A DNA stretch of 64,000 nucleotides from Coleophoma eucalyptorum (lineage: Eukaryota; Ascomycota; Leotiomycetes; Helotiales; Dermateaceae): positions 62,001 to 126,000 of the forward strand of contig JALRME010000009.1 in NCBI GenBank assembly GCA_026120035.1, given 5' to 3'. Every line of letters starts with the position of its first letter. Position 1 is the first letter of the stretch. Both the position numbers and the translations under genes were made by a program. The notes below the pieces were generated by a model that saw nothing but the letters and a program-made list of their open reading frames with translations, was not told the origin of the DNA and did no database searches. Shown in pieces: positions 14,012 to 25,400 of the stretch.

Positions 14012-15271
14012 TCAATACATACATAGAACAAAAAGGATAGAGATTATTGATGCCGCAAAGGAAATACCTCCCTCGAAGGTAAATTTTGTTGCTGAAGATG
14101 TGATATGGCCGGTAGGGCTTGCGCTTTCGGAAAAGCTACTTCCTGCCAATGACGAGGATGGCAAAGAAGCAGTGGTGGTAATGGGTATTCCAGTACTAGC
14201 ACTGCCATCCGGTGGCCCAACAGTTATACTCGAAGATCCTTCTGAAGCACTAGACGTAACTGACATGACGCCGGAGGTCGAGGCGCCTGGCATGGAAATT
14301 ATAACCCCTAACGATGAGAATATTTGGCTAAATAAGCTATCAAGCTCACTGGAAATATTCGGGGTAGGAGCAGAGGTGCTTGCATTGTTTTGAGATGGTG
14401 CTGCGGACAGTGTTGATGTAACTGTAGATGCGCCCGATGCCGAATTCTGGAGAGAACTGGCGGTATTAATACCTGCATCTATGGCGTTACTACTCGAGGT
14501 TCCAGTTGCCGTGGGCTCTGCGCCAGATGTTGGGTAGGAATTTGGAAAATTCGAGATCCCATCCGACAATTGAAGTATCGTTGACTTGCCATTACTTGTC
14601 GAGCGTGATGCGTTGTAATTAGTTTGTGGACTGGCTATCGCAATAGTTGTCTGGCTTGTATACCGGGGTGAAGGTGATGGTGGCAAAAGGTTTTGGGACT
14701 GTGAAGATGTTATAGGTGTTGTGATCGTCAACGTGGGTGACCCTAGAAGATGTGAGAAAGCGGTCCAATTTGGTGGGGGTGATAACAGGCTGATAACAGA
14801 CCAGAGCACGCTGTGCAGACTATGGCGGTAGTAGTGAATCCTGGAGGCTACAGGCCTGTCAGCTTGGCACTTCAAGAAAGTAGCCCTGAACTCACGATGA
14901 CGGTGGCCAGAGGTGTTGTTCCAGTACAGACACGCGTCTATGGTTTGTATGAGCAAAGATGTCCTGCGAGATGAGTGATGTGTTTTTGGTCTTACAATTG
15001 TATAGGTGTTATCGAATAATCCGGTTGGAGCAACATTTCCATAGACTTGTTCATATGTTGTTGTATAAGGAAGACCCGCACTTTTTGCGAAGTTGCATGT
15101 AGGACAGTATGTGGACTAGATGAGCCATCAGCAAGACGAAATTGCATTTGTTGTGACGCTTCATACAATGGTTGGTTCGAGAATAGTTATTGTGAGCTGC
15201 GGCAATGGAAAAAGCGTTGGACATATTGGCAGGGCAGTGTCTGGCAAAACCGCGGCCATTGCCCATGTCAT
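14012..15271 (-). CDS. Small Cys/Thr/Ser-rich wall protein, GPI-anchor candidate
   Basis: Five exons on the minus strand (15271-15167, 15115-14996, 14937-14896, 14847-14802, 14742-14012) give 347 residues. Exons 2-4 encode a short Cys-rich module common at the N-terminus of fungal wall proteins: STYCPTCNFAKSAGLPYTTT, then TYTITRVCTGTT, ATVIPPGFTTTAIVC and TACSGSPTLTITTP. The remainder is a long Ser/Thr stalk with likely O-glycosylation. The last ~20 residues (EGGISFAASIISILFVLCMY) are hydrophobic with no basic tail, as expected for a GPI-attachment signal. The N-terminus is the weak point: the only in-frame ATG gives MTWAMAAVLPDTALPICPTL, a mediocre signal peptide, so an upstream exon may be missing. 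Intron 4 needs a GTCTGT donor. It is divergent to the giant repeat gene. Confidence 0.65.
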
Positions 15272-16498
15272 ATTGAAGATTTGCAGTGCAGGTAGATTTG
15301 CAGCTGAAGAAGTGAAGTATAGTGCTTGAAATGGATTGGGAATAAGAGAGCGTATTCTCAAGATGAGCCATCCACGCTACACCAAGGGACTTTTGGACCC
15401 CTGCTGAAGACCCATCCCTCCGGAAACTGATCTGACTAGATTCCAACCAGGTGTTTGACTGCTCGTGGGGGATGGCCTTTGATAAGAGTTGGATCAACTA
15501 CAATCCATGGCACGCTGGGCATCGGGTGGCGGGACGCCCGTTTATGATCAAACATCCTTTTCCGAGAATTCTTCAGATCTTGGAAAAAGTATAACGACTC
15601 TCACTTGCACAGATGTCGCTAGACTGCTTGACTTAGGTTGATTTAGATCGGCTTGACAAGCGGGAGATTGCAGTACCGTGGTAAGCGAGCAAAAAGCTCT
15701 CGCTACATTCAGACGCCCTCGGGGACCGATCCTTTGAGAGTGTCACGATGGGACTTGAAGCTTTTATACTTTGTTAGCCGGATCGAAGCCACTTTGTCGA
15801 GTGCGGTTGTCAACTCGGCTGATCGGCCTCCAGATGTCTCGATTAGGAAAGAAAACATCAGTCGTGCCAGTGCTACTACAATGGACTTGACACATCTTTA
15901 CCACCAAACTCATACGACGGTCCTGCTTTTTTGCTTCGCCAGCTCTTTTCCATTTTGACTACAATTGTAAGCTAAAAACATGCATTACTGCAAGCATCGT
16001 ACTAAATATATATATTGCGTCACGATGCTCTTGGACTGCCGGAATAGACTTTTGCATGGGAATGTAAGCGCGCGATGGCCCGGGAACAAATTGTCAGTGA
16101 AGAACAAAATCGAAGCAGGCAATGAAGCTATACGTTTAGTGGTGGTGCCATTTTAGGTCATTCTTCGGCACGAGTCTTGCATCACAGAATAGGCGGTTTC
16201 TTCGTCCTCTGTTGCACGAGTGGGTTCTTTGGACCTGAAACTTTGTCCCTTCAAAACAAAAGATCACCAGTATTTTCGGAAACCAAGAAAGAATCGTTGC
16301 AGTATCTTCCTTACCACCTAGTTTTTCATTTTCGTAGAAGGTGGTGGAGGACCAAATGGTGTTTCATAGGATGCTTTTCACGGAGTAAGAGTCGACCGAA
16401 GATCGTATCAAGTTTGGTGGCAGCACCATCGCGACATGATATCTGTGCATTGAGATAAAACCCTAAACACTTCTATCCCACGGAAGAATTAGATAGCT
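15272..16498. other. Shared divergent upstream region of two wall/secreted protein genes
   Basis: About 1.2 kb separates the starts of the GPI candidate (-) and the giant repeat gene (+). A TATATATAT stretch is near 16007-16015. No convincing coding frame is present. The first exon of the minus gene may extend into its left part. Confidence 0.4.
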
Positions 16499-19400
16499 AT
16501 GTTGAGTATTCTCCTTCTGCTCTTACCCATCGCCCGATGCATAGATTTCCAAGAAAATGAAGCTACTTGTATAGGTCCTATAGCATCGGTGGTTACCGTT
16601 AGTCAGTATAGGGTCTGCTTCAATACATCTGTCTCAACAAACACGACAATCACGGTCAATTCGGATGCTTCTCTCATAGTCCAAAATGCGCCAACCTTTC
16701 TATATACCACAGCAACATTCACAAAATACATTACCCAATATATTACGGGCAGCAAATTATCCACAGTCCCCGTTCCATTCAATCCAGGGCTTGGAACCTC
16801 GACTCAACAACCACCTGCCACCTATTTAGCAACCAGCTTCAATATTCCAGATGGTATAACAAGTCCAGAGACTGCTTCCTCGGGATTTGGAGCTTCACCT
16901 ATCGGTGTTCCAGGCCAAAATTCAAATGAGAATACCAACACGGCTCCGCAAAATAGTGTTGCCCAGAGCATCTCTGAACCTGGGTCAAGTTTTGTGATTC
17001 CGAAGTCGACACTTCAATCAATAATAACAACGATATTTCCAGAAAGTGTGATAACTTTCACTCAAGATGGAACCATTTTCGTGTCAACACAACCAGAATC
17101 AACAAGTGTATACACAACCTACCTTGTAATCCCAGCATTTACAAGAACAGGAGGTCTCATTATCCCTTCTGATAATGCTGTCGTGACTACAGTTGCATAT
17201 GAATCTGTCATTACCTCTGTAGTTACAGTTTCTTTTCCTGGGGTCACGTCATCTATAGTAGGACCGAAGGCAACTATTATCGTCACTCAGCCTGGATCTG
17301 TAGTTTTTTACACCACAATAGTAACCATTTATGCCTCGACACTCGTCAGTAACTCTCCACTGACCTCGCTCGGAATCTCAGGCTCTTCCCTAAACTCCAT
17401 GAGCGCAGTTCCAGGTTCAGTTCTTACGTCTAGTGTAACAAGAACGTATTCGGGTAGTCAAATAACGAATGAAGCAGGAAGCACATTTACCATATCACAG
17501 CCCACTCACACAAGAATTTACACGACCATCACTTCCCCTCCATTGATAAATTTGCCTGGACAGACTTTTATCTATGTAACAACATCAGTCATCCCCGAAT
17601 CCAGGTCAACTAGCATAGATCAGAGTGGAAACACGATTATAATTACGAGGCTACCTTCAACCACCATATATACGACTTTCACTGGGTCTTCAATGCTCCC
17701 TGAAAATAGCCATGTATCATCATCGGCTTTGAGCTCCACCGTTTCACTGGGTAAGTCTGGGGAACAAGCTGGTGCAACTAGCGCCACAACTTCTGAGTCT
17801 CCTTTCTTTACGCTGGGATCATCTTCATCAACGCTGTCAGGAACTGCTATTTCACAGTCCGCGCCATATGGCTCATATATAACCTCAACAGCATATACAA
17901 CCAGTATATTCAGCACCCTTGGCTCTTTGACAACTGCCATAGACCCAATATCAACATTCGTAATTACATTAAGCGAACTAAGCCAATCGGTTTCAACCAT
18001 ATCCAACAGTTATACCTCTGAAGAAACTACGATCCAGCAACCAGTGTATACCTCAACCATCAATTCACTTATATCCAGCTCTCCACAGACTCTTTCGACA
18101 TTATATAGCACGATTGTATCCGAGATATCAGGATCTCAGACCACTACGCTGCTACCTATCTCTACCTTCACTATTACTCAGCCAGAATTGACGCTTTCAG
18201 AAGTATCATCGACAATCTACAGTACTGTTATCACTACGAATTCAGGCATACCAACAACCGTCCTGCAGCCAATCTCCACAGTTTTAGTCTCGTACCCAAT
18301 TCAAACCTCTGAAACTTCATTTATCGACACAGAGCAAGTCCAAACTTCCACTATTTACAATACGGTGGTATTGGGAGGCTCCGGCTCTCAAACAACCTAC
18401 TTGCAACCTGTGTCCACTATCCTTATCACTTGGACAGTTTCAAGTATCACAACACCAATTACCGACATGAGCTCTACGGTTATTGATAGCTCTGGCCCAG
18501 TAACGACAACCTTGCCACCCATCTCCACAACTGCTGTACTACCATCAGTATCAAGCTTAGAGCAAAGTGCATTAACGTCAATAATTTATAGTACTACGGT
18601 CGTTAGTAGCTCCGACTCAGTGACAACAATCGTGCAACCTATCTCCACAACTGTGATACTGCCATCATCCTCGAGCCTGGAGCAAAGTGCATCATTATCA
18701 ATCATTTATAGTACTACGGTCATTAGTAGCTCTGGCTCAGCAACAACATTAGTGCAGCCCATCTCTACAGTTTTAGTGGTGTCACCCACGTCAAGTTCAA
18801 GCTCCACTGCACTTACAGGAGGTTCAGCAATTTCAAGTACACAAACATCAAACAGCCGCTCCGTGCAAGGAACAACAAGCAGCCAGACAAGCACGCCAAC
18901 CATTTCCGAGTAGGCTCTGTCGTACATCTTATTTCTTTTCGCAATACTAACAAAACGTGTGCATTAGTAATGTTGTGTTTCTGCTTCAGCCAAGACTAAA
19001 CAGCACTATCAACGGCAACCAGAAAAGACAAGAAGACTTTATTATTTCACCAGCTGCAGAGCAGCTAGCTAATAATCAATATACTGAATTGGAAAAAAGA
19101 CAAGACGGTTTAGATAACACCCCGGCAAATCCAACAAATAATAACAGTTTTGTGAGCTCGCAAGGAACAGTTGCGGATCCCTGCAAACCTGCAACTCTTT
19201 TTGCTATTAGCAGCAGTAACTTAGCAACGGGCGGCGGAGGATATTATGGAGCGATTCCCGGACAAAACTACTCCGTCTTTACTTCAACTCTAGATCCTGC
19301 AGCAACCATCATCAATCAATTTTCCATAACTGGAGGCTTTCTTACGTGGTCAAATTCATTGTTTGATGGTGGGGTCGCACGATTCTGCAATACAACAGAG

Positions 19401-22400
19401 GGTCTTGTGGTGGCCGTTTATCACGGACCGCTTCCCGCTAACTGTACTGCGGTCACTTTGGTTTATCAAGGGGGCAAGTGAAGACACAACTCGCACCATT
19501 GAGTCCGACTATGATGCTAATTTATCATAGGTGGAATATGTCCTCCAGAGGTTACCGCAGCGCAAAACTTCGACTTCCCAATAGCAACAAGTACATCATC
19601 ACAACTGTCTGCATCAACGGATAGTTCATCATCCCAAACGAGTGATCTATCACAAACCACTACAAATCAGCAATCGACATCGCAATCTTCAAGTTCTCAG
19701 ACCGTTTCTCCCATAACATCTTTAAGCGGTGATTCAACCTCATCTGGAGCTGAAAGCACAGGTTCGAGTACTTTATCCATACTTAGTACCAGCAGCGTAT
19801 CAACAGATTCTGCTGCCACAGGTTTGGTATCTAGCACTTCAACTAGTGATTATAGTTCTGCATCATCCATACTTAGTACCAGCAGTGTATCAACAGATTC
19901 TGCTGCCACAGGTTTGTTATCTAGCACAACATCATCAAGTGCTCCGGTTGAGACAACTTCGTCTACTTCAATTGGCTTTTCAACGACAACGACATTCCTG
20001 GATGATGGCCAGCCTGGCTTCACATCTACTTCAGGATTTGATGTGTTAGTCGGCTATGAGGTGCCGACGCTCACTTTAGTTACCACAATTGATCCTCTCT
20101 CCGCTCCTTATTCGACCACAATCCCTGCATCAGGGTCTACTCCTGGTACAGTTATTATTGGATCGCCAGCATCTCTATCCTACACTACGGAAACAACATA
20201 TCTGGATAATAATGAGCCTCCTTTCACGAGTACCTCCGGCTCCATAGTCCAAATTGGATATGATGTCCCATATTATACTATTACACAGACATTAGATCCA
20301 TTTTCTTCGCCATACACTTCCACAATTCCTGCATCACAGGATATTCCCGGCACAGTGATCCTTGGGTCTCCTGATGCTGTCTCTTACACAACAGAAACTA
20401 TCTATCTTGATAACTACGAAACGCCATATACAAGTACCTCCCAATCAGTAGTTCAGATAGGCATCGATGTTCCATATTTCACCACCACCTCAGACTTGGA
20501 TCCATTCTCAGTACCTTATACTTCCACGATCAAAGCCTTGGGAAGTACCCCCGGCACCATCCTCATAGGGAGTCCAATTACGGCAACATATTATACTGTG
20601 ACTACATATTTGTACAGCGGAGAGTCACCATTCACCTCAAGCAGTCGAGATCAAATTCTCATTGGTGTGGATGCCCTGACTGAGACCATCACGAGTTCTA
20701 TTGACCCATTTTCCGCTCCCTACACCTTAACTATTCCAGCTTCAGGCAGCGATCCAGCTACTATTGTCATCGGTTCGCCCGCGGATGCCTCATACATTAC
20801 GACAACTACCTACTTGGATAATGGAGAAACTCCATTTACCTCCAGCAGCCGAAATCAAATTATCATTGGTGTGGATGTTGCGACAGTAACTATCACCACC
20901 TTAATCGATCCGTTCTCTTTAATTTTCACCTCCACACAGCCCGCAGTAGGATCAACGCCTGGTACAGTACTGATTGGCAAACCAGATTCAATATCTTACC
21001 AAACAAGTACCACTTACCTTTATAATGGTGAACAAGAGTTTACGTCTACAAGCCGTGATCAAGTTTTGATCGGGGTAGATGCAGCAACTATTACAATCAC
21101 AACAGATATTGATCCATTCTCGCCTGGGTACACTTCAACGCAACCAGCGTCTGGCATCACCCCAGGGACCGTTATAGTGGGCTCGCCAAACCCAATCTTT
21201 TTCTACACATCAACCACATACCTCGACAATGGGGAACTACCATTCACTTCCACGATAAGTGACGAGATTCTGGTTGGCATTGATGCACAAACAGTCACAG
21301 TTACTAGAGGAATAGATCCATTCTCTTCTCCATTTACTTCTACGCAGAACGCTGTAGGTTCAATACCGGGTACTGTAGTGTTTGGCTCGCCAAGTGAGAT
21401 TGTCTATGTGACCACGACAACTTATTTAGATAATGGAGAAATTCCATTCACGACAACGAGTCGAGATCAAGTAGTCATTGGAATCCAGGTTTCTACTGCT
21501 ACTGTGACTTTATCCCTCTCTGCGGGACAGAGCGGCTATACGTCCACAGTCTCCGCCATGGGAAGTACCCAGGGTACTGTGATATTTGCTACAGCTGCAG
21601 ATTATGTGACGGAAACGACCTACTTGGACGAAACAGACAGCCCTTTCACATCAACTTCCGATGGAACTATTCAAATTGGTAGTCCAGTATCGACACCTAC
21701 CGTCACAACTACATTATCAGCAGGCTCAACAGGGTATACGTCAACAATTGGGCGAAGCGACAGCATGCCAGGAGAGGTTATCATTGGGACGCCTGCACAG
21801 TACCAAATCATTACTTCATACTTGGATCAAACGGATAGCGCTTTCACCTTGACTTCAGCCGGCACGATTTATATTGGCAGCCCAGTATCCACACCAGTCT
21901 CCACGACCACTATTTCTGCTGACTCGGCAGCCTTTACATCGACAATTTCAAGAATTGGCAGTCTTCCAGGAATCATAATTGTGGGAACTCCTGCAGATTA
22001 TGAGACAAGCACCACTTACTTGGATGATCCTTCACAAACAGCATTTACATCTACTACTGGGGGCCTGATCATAATAGGGTCGTTAGTGAGCACTATAACC
22101 ATCACCACAACTCAGCCTGCATATGCCACAGCTTTCACTTCAACCATCCCTGGTGTCGGCAGAAATGCTGGAACTGTCCTCATCGGCTCTCCCTCCCAAT
22201 ATCAGACGAGTACATCGTACATCGATGATCCAGCACAAGCTCCGTTCACTAGCACGTCCGATGGAAACGTCATAATTGGAACTCAAGTCGACACAGTGAC
22301 TATTACAACTGCAATACCTGCTTATGAAACAGCCTTCTCATCAACAATTTCTGCCAGTGGAGCTGTGATTGGGACTGTGATAGTAGGATCGCCTTCCCAG

Positions 22401-25400
22401 TACGTGACAAGCACTTCGTACATCGATGATCCAGCACAAGCTCCGTTCACTAGCACGTCCGATGGAAACGTCATAATTGGAACCCAAGTCGACACAGTGA
22501 CTATTACAACGGCAATACCTGCTTACGAAACAGCCTTCTCATCAACAATTTCTGCCAGTGGAGCTGTACTTGGAACTGTGATAGTAGGATCGCCTTCCCA
22601 GTACGTGACAAGCACTTCGTACATCGACGACCCAGCACAAGCCCCATTTACAAGCACTTCTGAAGGAAACGTCATAATTGGAACTCAAGTCGACACAGTG
22701 ACTATTACAACGGTAATACCTGCTTATGAAACAGCCTTCTCGTCAACTATTTCCGCCAGTGGAGCTGTACTTGGAACTGTGATAGTAGGATCTCCATCCC
22801 AATACGTGACAAGCACTTCATATATCGACGATCCAGCACAAGCCCCATTTACAAGCACTTCTGAAGGAAACGTCATAATTGGAACTCAAGTCGACACAGT
22901 GACTATTACAACGGTAATACCTGCTTATGAAACNNNNNNNNNNNNNNNNNNNNNNNNNNNNNNNNNNNNNNNNNNNNNNNNNNNNNNNNNNNNNNNNNNN
23001 NNNNNNNNNNNNNNNNNNNNNNNNNNNNNNAACAGCCTTCTCGTCAACAATTTCTGCCAGTGGAGCTGTGATTGGAACGGTGATAGTAGGATCACCATCC
23101 CAGTACGTGACAAGCACTTCATACATCGACGACCCAGCACAAGCTCCGTTCACTAGTACGTCCGATGGAAACGTCATAATTGGAACTCAAGTCGACACAG
23201 TGACTACTACTACGACTATACCTGCTTATGAAACAGCCTTTTCTTCAACTATTTCCGCCAGCGGAGCTATGATTGGGACTGTGATAATAGGATCGCCTTC
23301 TCAGTACGTGACAAGCACTTCATACATCGACGACCCAGCACAAGCTCCATTCACCAGCACGTCTGACGGAAACGTTATAATTGGAACTCAAGTCGACACA
23401 GTGACTACCACAACTACTATACCTGCTTATGAAACAGCTTTCTCTTCCACTATTTCCGCCAGTGGGTCTATCCTTGGAACAGTCATAATTGGCTCACCGT
23501 CCCAATATGTCACAAGTACCTCGTATATTGATGACCCAGCGCAAGCTCCATTTACAAGCACTTCTGACGGAATTGTTATTATTGGAACTCAAGTTGATAC
23601 AGTAACTACTACTACGACTTTACCAGCATATGAGATAGCATTCTCTTCCACGATTTTGGCTAGTGGTTCCATTCTTGGAACAGTCATAATTGGCTCACCG
23701 TCCCAATATGTCACAAGTACCTCGTATATTGATGACCCAGCGCAAGCTCCATTTACAAGCACTTCTAACGGAAATATAATTATTGGAACCCAGGTTGATA
23801 CGGTAACTACTACAACTACTATACCTGCTTATGAAACAGCATTCTCTTCAACTATTTCAGCCAGTGGATCTATCCTTGGAACCATAATAATTGGCTCACC
23901 GTCCCAATATGTTACAAGTACCTCATATATCGACGACCCAGCGCAAGCTCCATTCACAAGTACATCTGACGGAAATATAATTATTGGAACCCAGGTTGAT
24001 ACGGTAACTACCACAACTACTATACCTGCTTATGAAACAGCATTCTCTTCCACGATTTTAGCCAGTGGATCTATCCTTGGAACTGTTATAATTGGCACAC
24101 CCTCACAATACTTGACAAGTACCTCATATATCGACGATCCAGCACAAGCTCCATTCACAAGTACATCTGATGGAAATATAATTGTTGGAACCCAGGTTGA
24201 TACAGTAACCACTACGACGACTATACCGGCATATGAGACAGCATTCTCTTCTACCATTTCAGCTAGTGGATCTATCCTTGGAACGGTCATAATTGGTACT
24301 CCCTCACAGTACTTAACAAGTACCTCATATATCGACGACCCAGCAGAGGCTCCATTTACAAGTACATCTGGTGGAAATGTAATTATTGGAACCCAGGTTG
24401 ATACAGTAACCACTACTACGACCATACCGGCATATGAGATAGCATTCTCTTCCACAATTTTAGCCAGTGGATCTATCCTTGGAACGGTCATAATTGGCAC
24501 ACCCTCACAATACTTGACAAGTACCTCATATATCGACGATCCAGCACAAGCTCCATTCACAAGTACATCTGATGGAAATATAATTGTTGGAACCCAGGTT
24601 GATACAGTAACCACTACGACGACTATACCGGCATATGAGACAGCATTCTCTTCCACAATTTTAGCCAGTGGATCTATCCTTGGAACTGTTATAATTGGCA
24701 CACCCTCACAATACTTGACAAGTACCTCATATATCGACGACCCAGCAGAGGCTCCATTTACAAGTACATCCGGTGGAAATGTAATTATTGGAACCCAGGT
24801 TGATACAGTAACCACTACGACGACTATACCGGCATATGAGACAGCATTCTCTTCTACCATTTCAGCTAGTGGATCTATCCTTGGAACGGTCATAATTGGT
24901 ACTCCCTCACAATACTTAACAAGTACCTCATATATCGACGATCCGGCACAAGCTCCATTTACAAGTACATCCGGTGGAAACGTAATTATCGGAACCCAGG
25001 TCGACACAGTTACTAGCACAGTGTCGCTGCCGGCCTATGCTACGGCGTACTCATCCGTTATATCAGCCAGTGGAAGCAATTTGGGAACTGTTCTGATAGG
25101 CTCGCCGGCTCCTTACCAAACAAGCACCTCATATATTGATGACCCAGCCCAAGCCCCGTTCACGAGCACGTCTGGTGAGACGATCATAATTGGATCGCAG
25201 GTAAGTACAACCAGTACTACTATCACTTTACCGGCCTATGTTCCGGGCTTTACGTCCGTTATTTCTGCAAATGGCTCGGTCCAAGGTACTTATTTCGTGG
25301 GAACACCATCACAATACATAACTTCGACAACATATCTGGATGACCCATCACAAACTCCATTTGTCGCCACAAGTGGGGGCTTAGTGCTAATAGGCGTCCA

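Noticed and set aside
14012..14393. Plus-strand frame of 132 codons at 13995-14393
   Set aside because: It lies antisense to the last exon of the Ser/Thr-rich wall protein and shows no independent motif.
24030..25019. 329-codon open frame on the minus strand within the repeat array
   Set aside because: It is the periodic antisense of the 201-bp repeat; every unit gives the same antisense string, so openness is a by-product of the repeat.
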